Shown here: positions 34,409 through 43,324 of the stretch, piece after piece | How the letters are laid out: every line of letters starts with the position of its first letter | Position numbering within the stretch: position 1 is the stretch's first letter | Assembly: GCF_036226505.1 (NCBI RefSeq) | Contig: NZ_CP108484.1 | Coordinates: 1,612,001 to 1,676,000 of the forward strand | Reading direction: 5' to 3' | Length of the DNA: 64,000 bases | Source of the DNA: Kitasatospora sp. NBC_01246 | GTDB lineage: Bacteria > Actinomycetota > Actinomycetes > Streptomycetales > Streptomycetaceae | The notes under the pieces: generated by a model | What the model was told of the DNA's origin: nothing | Database searches by the model: none | Seen by the model: only the letters and a program-made list of their open reading frames with translations | Made by a program: the position numbers and the translations under genes

Positions 34409-36856
34409 CTACGCGCCCCAGGCCTCGAACTCGTAGATCCGGGCGGCGGGGTCGGTGCCCTGGGTCGGCTTGGTCACCGAGAGCCGGACGTAGCGGGCCG
34501 TGGTGCTCACCGGGTGGGTGGTGGTCCCGGCGGTGTTGCCGGTGACGGTGGCGACGGTGGTCCACGCGTCGGCGGTGGAGTCGCGCACCTGGATGGTGAA
34601 GTCCCGGGTGTTGTACGCCGCGCTCTCACCCCCGGCCGAGGCGTGCTTCACCACGAACCTGCTCAGCGGCTTGGCCGAACCGAGGTCCACCTCCAGCCAC
34701 TTGGCCGACGTGGTGGTGCACCACTTGTCGCCGTTGCCGCCGTTCACGGTGCCGTTGACGGCCTTGGCCGGGGTCTCGTTGCCGTTGCACTGGCCGGAGG
34801 CGGTGGCCGGGCGGTTCAGTGCCAGGTTGCCGCCGACCGGCGGGGTGCCCGTCCAGGAGACGGTGGTGGTGGCGGCGGCGGAGCGGCCGTACTCGGTGGA
34901 GACCGCCTCCACCTCGACGGTGGTGCCGCTCTCCGTCCCGGCCCGCTCCAGCTTGTTGACGAAGTAGGCGTCGGACGGCGTCGCGCCGAGGTAGCTGCGG
35001 CTGCCGTCGGCGTTGCGCCGGTACAGCTCGTAGTGGTGCACCGAGCCGCTCGCCGAGGCCGTCCAGGAGAGCCGCAGCGACTGGCTGGAGCCGGCCACCA
35101 CGTCACTGGCGCCGAGCACGGTGAGGCCGCTCGGCGCGGCCGGCGCGTCGACCACACCGTCGTAGACGGCGAGCTGACCGACCCTCAGGTCGTAGGCCGG
35201 GTTCGATCCTTCGACCTGGAGGCCGATCTGGGCGATGGTGCGGCCGGCGTAGGCGGAGAGGTCGAGGGTGTGCCGCTCCCACCCGGTACCGGAGTTCGCG
35301 CCGACGTCGACGGTGGTGAAGGTGCCGGGTGCGTCGGTGAAGGAGATCGCGGCCTTCAGCCCGGTGGCCCCGGCGGCCGGGGTCTTGAGCACCAGCGAGA
35401 GCTTGCTGTCCGCCGCGACCGGCAGTCTGCTCTGGTAGAGGCGCACGGTGTTGGTGGCGTCCAGCTTGCCGCTGAGCCGCAGCGAGGAGCCGCCCTCGTA
35501 GGCGTCGGTGAAGTCGACGGACGGGGTCAGCTTGGTGCCGCTGGAACCGACCAGCCAGCGGTAGGTCGGCGGGACGTCCTGGAGCGAGAGGTTGTTCCAG
35601 CCGCCGGTGGCGACCCGGCCGCCACCGGCGTTGTAGAAGTCGCCCTGACCGGTGGAGAAGTTGGTGACGAAGGGCTTCGCGGTGATCGGAGAGGACTCGG
35701 CTATGTAGGTCGACAGGCCCTTCCAGCTCGACGAAGTGGCGGTGTTCGACGGGTCGTTGTTGGCGCCGACCCAGTAGCGGGAGTCCTTGGCGTAGAAGTC
35801 GGCGCGGTCGGTGGCGGACTTCCACGTCCACTCGGGCCGGTAGAGCCCGAGCGAGGTGGTGTGCGCCTTGCCGGCCGGGAAGAGCGCGTTCCAGTCGACG
35901 CCGGTGTTGTAGCCGTTGGACTCGGTGTCGATCCCGGAGTAGAGGTCGTACTCGTCGCGGCCGAGGCCGCGGGCCAGCGAGCGGGACGAATCCAGCCCGC
36001 CGGAGCTCCAGTTGAAGTTCAGGAACATCGAGTCGGAGGTCCGCTTGGCGCCGTCCTGGAGGAAGGAGTCGTTGGCGGAGGTCAGCGCGTTCTGCCAGGA
36101 CACCGAGCCGGACTCGGTCATCGCGTCGTACCACATGTACTCGGTGCCGGTCTGCGCCTTGGTGTACTGCATGAGGTTGCGCACCTCGCCGGCCAGCGCC
36201 GAATCCCCGCCGCCGGTCTCCTGGTTGATGAACCAGCCGTCGAAGCCGTAGTACTGGGCGGCCTGGGTGAGCTTGTCCGCGACCGGGTAGCGGGAGCCGG
36301 ACTTCTGGACGAAGTCGCGGACCCACTGGAGCTGGCCGCCGTAGGCGGCGGGCGGGAAGAAGACGGTGCCGTAGACCTTGACGCCGTTGCGGTGCGCGGC
36401 GTCGATGACGGTCGGGTTGGGGGCGAGGATCAGGCCCTCTCCGGCCGAGCCGCCCCAGAAAACCAGCTTGTCGACGTACTGCCAGTAGCCGAAGGCGTAG
36501 TAGTTCGGGTCGGCCGAGCCCTGGGAGGGGTTGTTGGAGGTCGGGCCGAAGGAGACCAGCGAGGCCACCTTGCCCTCGCCGGCCCGGGCGTTGGGGTTGG
36601 CCTTGAGCGCCGGGTCGCTGGTGCGTGGCCGGAGCGGGACGCGGGACCGGTTGAAGCGGGCGTCCGGGTCGGTGGCCGGGTCCCAGTTCAGGATGGTGTT
36701 CGGGTACCAGTAGGAGGCGTAGGGCTGGGTGCCGGCGGCCGCGGCGGCGGCCGGGGTGGCCGGTGCCGGAGCGGGATCCGCGTGGGCGGTGGGCGCGGTG
36801 CCGAGGACGGCGGCCCCGAGGGCGGCGCTCAGCAGGAGGGGGAGACGTCGTGACAT
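34409..36856 (-). CDS. secreted GH85 endo-beta-N-acetylglucosaminidase
   Basis: 815 residues from ATG 36856 (GGAG upstream). A signal peptide ends near TAHADPAP. The GH85 barrel covers about 50-400: YASYWYPNTILNWDP, FGYWQYVDKLVFWGGSAGEG, GVKVYGTVFFPP and FDGWFINQET, where Asn211 and Glu213 match the catalytic Asn-Glu pair of substrate-assisted endoglycosidases. A beta-sandwich (430-560), a fibronectin-type domain (570-670) and a C-terminal discoidin domain (680-815) follow. The enzyme cuts between the two core GlcNAc residues of N-glycans outside the cell. It is read from a LacI-controlled promoter located inside the end of lacI. Confidence 0.94.
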   Translation of the reverse strand: MSRRLPLLLSAALGAAVLGTAPTAHADPAPAPATPAAAAAAGTQPYASYWYPNTILNWDPATDPDARFNRSRVPLRPRTSDPALKANPNARAGEGKVASLVSFGPTSNNPSQGSADPNYYAFGYWQYVDKLVFWGGSAGEGLILAPNPTVIDAAHRNGVKVYGTVFFPPAAYGGQLQWVRDFVQKSGSRYPVADKLTQAAQYYGFDGWFINQETGGGDSALAGEVRNLMQYTKAQTGTEYMWYDAMTESGSVSWQNALTSANDSFLQDGAKRTSDSMFLNFNWSSGGLDSSRSLARGLGRDEYDLYSGIDTESNGYNTGVDWNALFPAGKAHTTSLGLYRPEWTWKSATDRADFYAKDSRYWVGANNDPSNTATSSSWKGLSTYIAESSPITAKPFVTNFSTGQGDFYNAGGGRVATGGWNNLSLQDVPPTYRWLVGSSGTKLTPSVDFTDAYEGGSSLRLSGKLDATNTVRLYQSRLPVAADSKLSLVLKTPAAGATGLKAAISFTDAPGTFTTVDVGANSGTGWERHTLDLSAYAGRTIAQIGLQVEGSNPAYDLRVGQLAVYDGVVDAPAAPSGLTVLGASDVVAGSSQSLRLSWTASASGSVHHYELYRRNADGSRSYLGATPSDAYFVNKLERAGTESGTTVEVEAVSTEYGRSAAATTTVSWTGTPPVGGNLALNRPATASGQCNGNETPAKAVNGTVNGGNGDKWCTTTSAKWLEVDLGSAKPLSRFVVKHASAGGESAAYNTRDFTIQVRDSTADAWTTVATVTGNTAGTTTHPVSTTARYVRLSVTKPTQGTDPAARIYEFEAWGA

Positions 36857-37238
36857 GCGGTGGCTCCGATCGAGCGGAGGAGGGTGGGGGCGGTGCCGCC
36901 CGCGAGGGGCGGTCCGGGTGCATGTGCGAGGTACGTGCGGTGGTGCGGGTGGGCGTGGTGGTGCGGGTGCGGTGGCGCCGATCGCGGGGAGTCCCCGCCC
37001 GGCCGGCCCCGGCCCACTCGGTGCCGGACGGCCGAGGGGCCGACGGTGCGAGGCAGGCGGAACGGGGAACGGCGGTACGAGGAAGGCAGAACGGCCGCGC
37101 ACCGGCTCCCGCCCAGGGGGCGCACGGGGCAGCACGGGCACGACGCCCCCGCCGCCCCGGCCGCGACGGCCCGGCCCGGGAGCCGCCCGGCTCCCCGCCA
37201 CCGTGGCGCGCCGAGCGGACCGGCTCGGCGCTGCGAGG
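36857..37238 (-). other. long GC-rich leader of the GH85 gene
   Basis: If transcription starts near 37229 the GH85 message has a leader of about 370 bases. It contains a 13-bp direct repeat GGTGGTGCGGGTG (36939 and 36957) and dense G/C-rich stretches. No supported gene lies in it. Confidence 0.45.
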
Positions 37239-37264
37239 CTAAACCGGTTCAGACCGACTGTCAA
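37236..37264 (-). promoter_or_regulatory. GH85 promoter with LacI operator between -35 and -10
   Basis: On the minus strand TTGACA (37259-37264), 17 bases, TAGCCT (37236-37241) make a consensus housekeeping promoter. The 14-base palindrome CTGAACCGGTTTAG (37239-37252) fills the spacer and overlaps the -10. These same bases encode the last residues and TAG stop of lacI. The same motif lies upstream of the transporter operon at 38374. Confidence 0.75.
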
Positions 37265-38315
37265 CGGCCCCGGCAACAGCCACCCCTGAGGGTGACTCGG
37301 GGGTCGGCGGTGAGGTGGACTCGCGGACCGTGAGGCGCGGCGTGGGCATCTGCAGGTCCCGGCCGGGGCCGGTCCCGTCGATCACCGCGAGCAGGCTGCT
37401 CGCGACCTGCTCGCCGAGCGCGAAGGTGTCCCGGCTGAGGGCGGTCAGCGGCGGGTGGACGATCCGGGCGAGCACCGAGTCGTCGAAGGAGACGATCGAC
37501 AGCTCCCCGGGCACCGCCACTCCCATCTCGCCGGCCACCCCCAGACCGGCCACCGCCATGACGTCGCTGTCGTAGACGATCGCGGTGGGCCGCCGGGGCC
37601 GGGAGAGCAGGGCCCGGGTGGCGGCCGCGCCCTCGGCGTCGCTGAAGTCGGTCGGCACCGAGACCGCCTCCTCCAGGTCCAGCCGCCGGGAGGCGTCGCG
37701 CAGGGCGCGGATCCGGCGCTGGGTGTGCTGGAAGTGCGGGAGGCCGGCCAGGTGGGCGATCCGGCGGTGCCCGATCGCGGCCAGGTAGTCGACGATCGAG
37801 AGCATCGCCTCCCGGTCGTCGGCCCAGATCCGCAGCGGCCCGCCGCCCTTGCCGGGGCCGCCCAGCACCACGGCGGGCAGGGCGAGTTCCTCCAGCGCCT
37901 CCAGCCGCGGGTCGCGCACCTGGAGGTCGACCACGATGAAGCCGTCGACCCGGTGCTCGGAGGCCCAGCGCCGGTAGACGCCGATCTCGGCGGCGGTGTC
38001 CTCGACCACCATCAGGTGCAGCGCGACCGCGTGGGCGGAGAGCACCGCCTGGAGGCCGGAGAGCAGTTGGCTGAAGAACGGCTCGACCCCGATGGTGCGG
38101 GCGGGGCGGGCGATCACCAGCCCGACCGCGTCGGCCCGGGCGCCGCCCAGGGCGCGGGCGGCGCTGTGCGGCCGCCAGTTCATCTCCTCGGCGACCCGGA
38201 GGATCCGGGCCCTGGTCGCCTCGCTCACCCCGGGGCGCCCGTTGAGCGCGAAGGACACCGCGCCCTTCGAGACCCCGGCCTGGCGCGCGATGTCGGCGAT
38301 GGTCGGTCTGCCCAC
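37239..38315 (-). CDS. LacI family repressor of the N-glycan locus
   Basis: 358 residues from GTG 38315, chosen because GGAG lies nine bases upstream and the protein then begins at the canonical VGRPTIADIARQAGVSKGAV; an ATG at 38339 is also in frame. The HTH is residues 4-25 with hinge helix [11 protein letters not shown], followed by the periplasmic-binding-like sugar domain (VGLVIARPAR, VDGFIVVDLQ, PTAIVYDSDVMAVAGLGVA, LSIVSFDDS). It lies between the GH85 gene and the divergent transporter operon, each with the palindrome ACCGGT core typical of LacI-type operators. It should release DNA upon binding an imported glycan fragment. Confidence 0.93.
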   Translation of the reverse strand: MGRPTIADIARQAGVSKGAVSFALNGRPGVSEATRARILRVAEEMNWRPHSAARALGGARADAVGLVIARPARTIGVEPFFSQLLSGLQAVLSAHAVALHLMVVEDTAAEIGVYRRWASEHRVDGFIVVDLQVRDPRLEALEELALPAVVLGGPGKGGGPLRIWADDREAMLSIVDYLAAIGHRRIAHLAGLPHFQHTQRRIRALRDASRRLDLEEAVSVPTDFSDAEGAAATRALLSRPRRPTAIVYDSDVMAVAGLGVAGEMGVAVPGELSIVSFDDSVLARIVHPPLTALSRDTFALGEQVASSLLAVIDGTGPGRDLQMPTPRLTVRESTSPPTPESPSGVAVAGAVDSRSEPV

Positions 38316-38332
38316 AGAATCCGACTCCTCTC

Positions 38333-38387
38333 TTGACATCCAAGTTTAGGCGGGAGCATAGTCCCTGCAACAGCTAGACCGGTTTAG
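38333..38387 (+). promoter_or_regulatory. promoter and LacI operator of the glycan uptake operon
   Basis: TTGACA (38333-38338), 18 bases and CATAGT (38357-38362) form a strong promoter with start near 38369. CTAGACCGGTTTAG at 38374-38387 lies just after it and shares ten identical bases with the site at 37239. A further GTTTAG half-site is at 38344. On the minus strand TAAACT (38343-38348) could be the lacI -10, so the same operator may also give autoregulation. Confidence 0.72.
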
Positions 38388-38447
38388 TAAGTCAGGTTCT
38401 GTACGTCAGCACAATCCCCCACCCACCCCCTGGACCGGGAGACCCTC

Positions 38448-39734
38448 ATGCGAAGAATCTGGGCGGCACTGACGATGGCGGCGGTCACCACCGCCACGCT
38501 CACCGGCTGCGGACTCGGCTCCGACACCAAGAGCGACGACACCGCGGCGAGTGCGGCCGCCACCGGTGACGTCAAGGGCAAGGTCTCGCTCCAGACCTGG
38601 GCACTCAAGCCGAAGTTCACCGATTACATGCAGAGCGTGATCGACGGCTTCAAGCAGAAGTACCCGGGCGTCGAGGTCGACTGGCTCGACCAGCCCGGCG
38701 ACGGCTACTCGGACAAGGTGCTCAGCCAGGCCGCGGCCGGCGGCCTCCCCGACGTGGTGAACCTCCCGCCGGACTTCGCCCTCCCGCTGGCCAGGCAGAA
38801 CCAGCTGCTGGACATCGCCAAGGCCGACCCGAAGCTCGCCGACGAGTACGTCGCGGGCGGCGTCGACGCCTACCGCTTCCGCGGCATGGACGGCACCTAC
38901 GGCTACCCCTGGTACCTCAACACCGATGTGAACTACTGGAATTCCGAGCTGCTGACGAAGAACGGCCTCGATCCCAGGGCCCTTCCCGGCACCCTGGACG
39001 AACTGATCGCCCAGGCCCGGGTGTTCAAGGAGAAGTCGGACGGCTCGACCTACCTGATGAGCCGCAAGCCCGGCCTCGGCGACCTGGTCAACGCCGGCGT
39101 CAAGGTGATGTCGGACGACGGCAAGTCCTTCACCTTCAACACCCCCGAGGCCGCCGCGCTGCTCGACAAGTACCGCGCGGCGTTCAAGGAGGGCCTGCTG
39201 CCCAAGGACGTCCTGACCGACACCTACGCCGGCAACTCCAAGCTCTTCAACGCCGGCACCGCGGGCTGGACCACCGGCGGCGCCAACTTCATCACCAGCG
39301 TCGCGACCGACAACCCGACCCTCGCCCCGAAGATCGTCTCCTCCCCCGCGACGGGCACGCCGCCGCTCTACGTCCAGGGCCTGTCCGTCCCGAGGAACAG
39401 CAAGAACCCGGCCGCCGCGGTGGCCCTCGCCCGCTGGGTCACCAGCGCCGAGAACCAGGCCAAGTTCGCCCACCTGACCAGCATCTTCCCGTCCACCAAG
39501 GCATCCGCCGGCGACCCCTTCTTCAGCAAGAGCGACGGCACCAACGCCGGTGACGCCAAGGTCGTCGCGTTCACCTCGCTGGCCAAGGCGAAGATCCTCC
39601 AGCCGGTCGAGGTCGACGATGCGATGGGCACCGTCATCAAGCAGCAGATCGCCCTGGCGATCAGCGGCGACGCGACCTCGAAGCAGGCCCTGGACACCGC
39701 CGTCGAGCGCTGCAACCAGCTGCTCAAGGGCTGA
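38448..39734 (+). CDS. glycan ABC transporter substrate-binding lipoprotein
   Basis: 428 residues, ATG after GGGAG. The lipobox LTGC ends the signal peptide. The body matches CUT1 solute-binding proteins: SLQTWALKPKFTDYMQSVID, YPGVEVDWLDQPGDGYSDKV, GLPDVVNLPPDFALPLARQN, YPWYLNTDVNYWNSELL and ALARWVTSAENQAKFAHLTS. It is the first gene of the operon with the mannosidases and should bind the Man-GlcNAc oligosaccharide released by GH85 (inference from context). Two permease genes follow. Confidence 0.92.
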   Translation: MRRIWAALTMAAVTTATLTGCGLGSDTKSDDTAASAAATGDVKGKVSLQTWALKPKFTDYMQSVIDGFKQKYPGVEVDWLDQPGDGYSDKVLSQAAAGGLPDVVNLPPDFALPLARQNQLLDIAKADPKLADEYVAGGVDAYRFRGMDGTYGYPWYLNTDVNYWNSELLTKNGLDPRALPGTLDELIAQARVFKEKSDGSTYLMSRKPGLGDLVNAGVKVMSDDGKSFTFNTPEAAALLDKYRAAFKEGLLPKDVLTDTYAGNSKLFNAGTAGWTTGGANFITSVATDNPTLAPKIVSSPATGTPPLYVQGLSVPRNSKNPAAAVALARWVTSAENQAKFAHLTSIFPSTKASAGDPFFSKSDGTNAGDAKVVAFTSLAKAKILQPVEVDDAMGTVIKQQIALAISGDATSKQALDTAVERCNQLLKG

Positions 39735-40031
39735 TCCGACCCCCGGACGAGCCCCCGGCAGTATTCCGGACCGGTGGCGCGGCGGCGTCCTCCCCCAGGA
39801 GCCGCCGCCCGCCGGGGCCACCCGCACCGACCGGCCACCCCCGACCGCCCGCACCGCCACCCCCGACCGCCCGCACCGCCCGCACCGGCCGCCGGCACCG
39901 CCCCCGGCCCGCCGGGACCCGGCCGCAACACCCCGGCCGCAGCCCCCGCCGCGACTCCCCGGCCCGACGGCCCCGGCCCGCACCGCACCACCCCCGGGGA
40001 CCCACCCTCCCCGCCCCAGGAAGGCATCGGT
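39735..40031 (+). other. 297-base proline-codon-like GC-rich spacer with direct repeat
   Basis: The gap between binding-protein and first permease is C-rich and repetitive, with a 22-bp exact direct repeat at 39835-39856 and 39857-39878. A ribosome site AGGAAGG stands at its end. No gene is evident. Reduced expression of the permeases relative to the binding protein, through such a spacer, is common in ABC operons. Confidence 0.6.
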
Positions 40032-40904
40032 ATGACCCACCGGCGTTGGTTCACCCCCTGGCTGCTCGCCGGGCCCGCGATCATCTGGCTGGTCGTCTTC
40101 AACCTCTGGCCGACGGTCAACACGGTGATCCTCTCGTTCACCAACGCCAAGCCGCTGGGCGGCGGCCGGTTCACCGGCCTCGCCAACTACGAACGCATCT
40201 TCAGCGACGAGCAGTTGGCCGACGCCCTGCTCAACAGCATCGTCTACCTGCTGATCTGCCTCCCGCTGCTGACCGTCCTGCCGCTGCTGCTCGCCCTGCT
40301 GGTGCAGCGCAAGCTGCCCGGCATCACCTTCTTCCGCACCGCCTTCTACACCCCGGTGATCGCCTCCGCCGTCGTGGTGGCGCTGATCTGGGGCTGGGTG
40401 CTCGACGACCGCGGGCTGGTCAACGGCCTGCTCCAGCAGACCGGGCTGGCCGACTCCCCGGTCGCGTTCCTCACCGACCGCTGGCTGCTGCTGCTCAGCT
40501 CGATCGCCCTGACCACCTGGAAGGGCCTCGGCTACTACATGGTGATCTACCTGTCGGCGCTGGCCAACGTCGGCCGTGAGCTGCACGAGGCCGCCGCGGT
40601 CGACGGCGCGAGCGCCTTCCGCCGGTTCTGGCACGTCACCCTGCCCGGGGTGCGCCCCACCATGATGCTGATCTCGGTCCTGATCTCGGTCTCCTCACTG
40701 CGCGTCTTCTCCGAGCTGTACGTGCTCTCCAACGGCACCGGCGGCCCCGGCGGCCGGGACATGTCGGTGGTGATGCTGATCCAGATGTACAGCCGCGGCT
40801 TCACCGGCCACCTGGGCTACGCCTCGGCGCTCAGCCTGCTGCTGTTCGTCATCACCCTCGGCCCGATGCTGCTCCTGACGCGCCTGAACCGGAAGGCGGA
40901 CTGA
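40032..40904 (+). CDS. glycan ABC transporter permease (MalF type)
   Basis: 290 residues from ATG 40032, the start supported by AGGAAGG upstream; the open frame reads further 5' through the repetitive spacer. Six membrane helices begin at WLLAGPAIIWLVVFNLWP. The EAA loop is ELHEAAAVDGASAFRRFWHV. It forms the channel with the next gene product. No ATPase is encoded in the operon, so the shared MsiK-type ATPase is expected to drive it. Confidence 0.93.
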   Translation: MTHRRWFTPWLLAGPAIIWLVVFNLWPTVNTVILSFTNAKPLGGGRFTGLANYERIFSDEQLADALLNSIVYLLICLPLLTVLPLLLALLVQRKLPGITFFRTAFYTPVIASAVVVALIWGWVLDDRGLVNGLLQQTGLADSPVAFLTDRWLLLLSSIALTTWKGLGYYMVIYLSALANVGRELHEAAAVDGASAFRRFWHVTLPGVRPTMMLISVLISVSSLRVFSELYVLSNGTGGPGGRDMSVVMLIQMYSRGFTGHLGYASALSLLLFVITLGPMLLLTRLNRKAD

Positions 40905-40908
40905 CCCC

Positions 40909-41850
40909 GTGACCCGACCCGCCACCCCCACCGGGCCCGCCCAGGCACCCGCCACGGCGCCGGTCCCCGCTCCCCGCGAGCCCGCGGACCGCCCCGCCGC
41001 CGCCCGGCGCGCCCGGAGCTTCAACTCCCCCTCCCCCGCCCAGACCGCGCTGCGCTACCTGCTCCTGCTGGTCGTCCTGCTGCTGGTGATCGGCCCGTTC
41101 CTCTGGCAGCTCTCCACCTCGCTCAAGGGGCCGGGCGAGGATGTCTACACCAAGCACCCGAGCTTCTTCCCGCAAGACCTCACCTTCGCCAACTACGGCA
41201 AGGTCGCCGACACCATCCCGGTCTGGACGTACGCGGCCAACTCGCTGGTCGTGGCCGCGATCGCGATCTTCGGCAACGTGGTCGGCACCACCCTGGCCGG
41301 CTACGCCCTGGCCAAACTGCGCTTCCGCGGCGCCCGGCTGGTCTTCGGCCTCTTCCTCGCCACGCTGGTCCTGCCCGGCGAGGTCACCATCGTCTCCCAG
41401 TACGTGACGGTCCGCAGCCTCGGCCTGGCCGACTCGCTGACCGGCGTCGCCCTGCCCGGCGCGATCGCCATGCTCAACGTGCTGCTGATGCGGACGGCCT
41501 TCGCGGCCGTCCCGCCCGAACTCGACCAGGCCGCCCTGGTGGACGGCGCCTCCGTCTGGCAGCGCCTGTGGCACATCGGCCTGCCGAACGTGCGCGGCAT
41601 GCTCAGCGTGATCGTCATCTTCACCTTCATCGGCGCCTGGGACGACTTCCTCTGGCCGCTGATCGTGCTCAACGACCCGCAGAAGTACACGCTCACCGTC
41701 GGACTCCAGTACCTCAACGGCACGTTCAGCGCCAACCCCCGGCTGATCGCGGCCGGCACCATGATCGCCTTCCTGCCGATCGTCGTGGTGTTCGGCGTCT
41801 GCCAGCGCTTCTTCTTCAAGGGCGTCGAGGAGGGGGCCGTCAAGGGGTAG
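40909..41850 (+). CDS. glycan ABC transporter permease (MalG type)
   Basis: 313 residues from GTG 40909, four bases after the preceding stop. A Pro/Ala-rich cytosolic N-terminus of about 40 residues precedes the first helix (LRYLLLLVVLLLVIGPFLW). It then shows LSTSLKGPGEDVYTKHPSFF, VVAAIAIFGNVVGTTLAGYA, and EAA loop ELDQAALVDGASVWQRLWHI. The extended N-terminus is longer than usual for MalG proteins. Confidence 0.92.
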   Translation: MTRPATPTGPAQAPATAPVPAPREPADRPAAARRARSFNSPSPAQTALRYLLLLVVLLLVIGPFLWQLSTSLKGPGEDVYTKHPSFFPQDLTFANYGKVADTIPVWTYAANSLVVAAIAIFGNVVGTTLAGYALAKLRFRGARLVFGLFLATLVLPGEVTIVSQYVTVRSLGLADSLTGVALPGAIAMLNVLLMRTAFAAVPPELDQAALVDGASVWQRLWHIGLPNVRGMLSVIVIFTFIGAWDDFLWPLIVLNDPQKYTLTVGLQYLNGTFSANPRLIAAGTMIAFLPIVVVFGVCQRFFFKGVEEGAVKG

Positions 41851-41917
41851 CCGCGCCATCCGCCCGACCCGTCGCCGTACCCGCGACGGCCGCACCCACC
41901 GAGGAAGCCCACCGCGC

Positions 41918-43243
41918 ATGACCGCCGCTCAGGACCGCCCGCAGGACCGCCCGCAGGACCGCGCCCAGGACCGGGCCGGGAACCGCACCCAGGCCCCCGC
42001 CGCCCCGCGCTTCGGCGTCAACTACACGCCCAGCGCCGGCTGGTTCCACCACTGGCTCGACTTCGACCTCGACGCCGTCCGCGCCGACCTCGACTCGATC
42101 GCCGCGCTCGGCCTGGACCACGTCCGGGTCTTCCCGCTCTGGCCCGTCTTCCAGCCGAACCGGACGCTGATCCGCCCGCGCGCCGTCGAGCAGCTGACCG
42201 AGCTGGTGGACGCGGCCGGCGAGCGCGGCCTGGACGTCGCGGTGGACGGCCTCCAGGGCCACCTGTCGAGCTTCGACTTCCAGCCCTCGTGGACGCAGAC
42301 CTGGCACCGCCGCAACCTCTTCACCGACCCGGACGTGATCGACGGCCAGGCCGCCTACCTGCACACCCTGGCCGCGGCCCTGCACGAGCGGCCCAACTTC
42401 CTCGGCATGACGGTCGGCAACGAGGTCAACCAGTTCTCCGGCGACCCGCACCCCGACCCGGACCGGGCCACCCCCGGGCAGGTCGACGCCTGGCTGCGCC
42501 GGATGCTCGCCGCCTGCGAGCAGGGCGCGCCCGGCCGGCTCCACCTGCACGCCTCCTACGACGCCGCCTGGTACCTGGACGAGCACCCGTTCACCCCCTG
42601 GCACTCGGCCCGGCTCGGCGCCGCCACCGCCGTGCACTCCTGGGTGTTCAACGGCACCGCCCAGCGCTACGGGGCGCACTCCACCGCCACCGCCCAGCAC
42701 GCCGCCTACCTGGTCGAGCTCTCCAAGGCCTGGGCGGACGACCCGCACCGCCCGGTCTGGCTGCAGGAGGTCGGCGCGCCGGCCCCGCACATCACCGCCG
42801 AGGACGCCGCCCGGTTCACCGGCGACACGGTGGCGGCCGTGCTGGACTGCCCGGACCTCTGGGGCGTCACCTGGTGGTGCTCGCACGACGTCGACCGCTC
42901 GCTGGCCGACTTCCCCGAGCTGGAGTACAGCCTCGGCCTGCTCACCACCGACCGCCGGGTCAAACCGGCCGGCGCCCGGCTCGCCGCCGCCGTCGCGGAC
43001 CTGCGCACCGACCGGCGGCCGCCCCGGCCGCGCACCACCGCCGTGGTGGTCGCCACCGGCGACGACGTCACCTCGCCCAAGCGCTCGGTCTGCGGCCCGG
43101 GCGGCACCGTCTTCGAGGCGTTCATGCGCCTCGCCGAGGCCGGCGCCCGGCCGACCGCGGTGCTCGCCGAGCGCGCCGAGGACCGCGCCCACCTGGCCGC
43201 CCGGGGCATCACCGAGGTCGTCCACCCGGACGACGTACGCTGA
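41918..43243 (+). CDS. GH5 (GH5_18-like) beta-mannosidase
   Basis: 441 residues, ATG after GAGGAAG, no signal peptide. A (beta/alpha)8 barrel begins at FGVNYTPSAGWFHHWLDFDL. Glu169 in TVGNEVNQF is the acid/base and Glu284 in WLQEVGAP the nucleophile of clan GH-A. WWCSHDVDRSLADFPELEYS lies at the barrel end. The opening motif and overall length fit GH5_18, whose Bifidobacterium longum member cleaves the core Man-beta-1,4-GlcNAc of N-glycans. A 12-bp DNA tandem repeat (41930-41977) makes the disordered N-terminus QDRPQDRPQDRAQDRA. It should produce mannose and GlcNAc in the cytosol. Confidence 0.85.
   Translation: MTAAQDRPQDRPQDRAQDRAGNRTQAPAAPRFGVNYTPSAGWFHHWLDFDLDAVRADLDSIAALGLDHVRVFPLWPVFQPNRTLIRPRAVEQLTELVDAAGERGLDVAVDGLQGHLSSFDFQPSWTQTWHRRNLFTDPDVIDGQAAYLHTLAAALHERPNFLGMTVGNEVNQFSGDPHPDPDRATPGQVDAWLRRMLAACEQGAPGRLHLHASYDAAWYLDEHPFTPWHSARLGAATAVHSWVFNGTAQRYGAHSTATAQHAAYLVELSKAWADDPHRPVWLQEVGAPAPHITAEDAARFTGDTVAAVLDCPDLWGVTWWCSHDVDRSLADFPELEYSLGLLTTDRRVKPAGARLAAAVADLRTDRRPPRPRTTAVVVATGDDVTSPKRSVCGPGGTVFEAFMRLAEAGARPTAVLAERAEDRAHLAARGITEVVHPDDVR
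41930..41977 (+). repeat. 12-bp tandem repeat in GH5 N-terminus
   Basis: Four contiguous 12-base units beginning CAGGACCGCCCG, the last two diverged, encode QDRP/QDRA repeats. It could vary in copy number between strains. Confidence 0.85.
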
Positions 43244-43324
43244 CGAACCACCGCCCGGACCTCGCGAAAGCCGCACCCCGACTCCCCGTCACCACCCCTC
43301 AGTCACGCAACGGAGCCTGCTGAC

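Noticed and set aside
38315..38339. ATG 38339 as the lacI start
   Set aside because: It has no ribosome site, whereas GTG 38315 has GGAG at nine bases and yields the canonical LacI N-terminus; the upstream codons coincide with that ribosome site.
38616..38626. TTA trinucleotide in the glycan-binding lipoprotein gene
   Set aside because: It spans two codons (GAT TAC), so it is not a TTA codon. The same holds for the trinucleotide in the permease gene near 23253.
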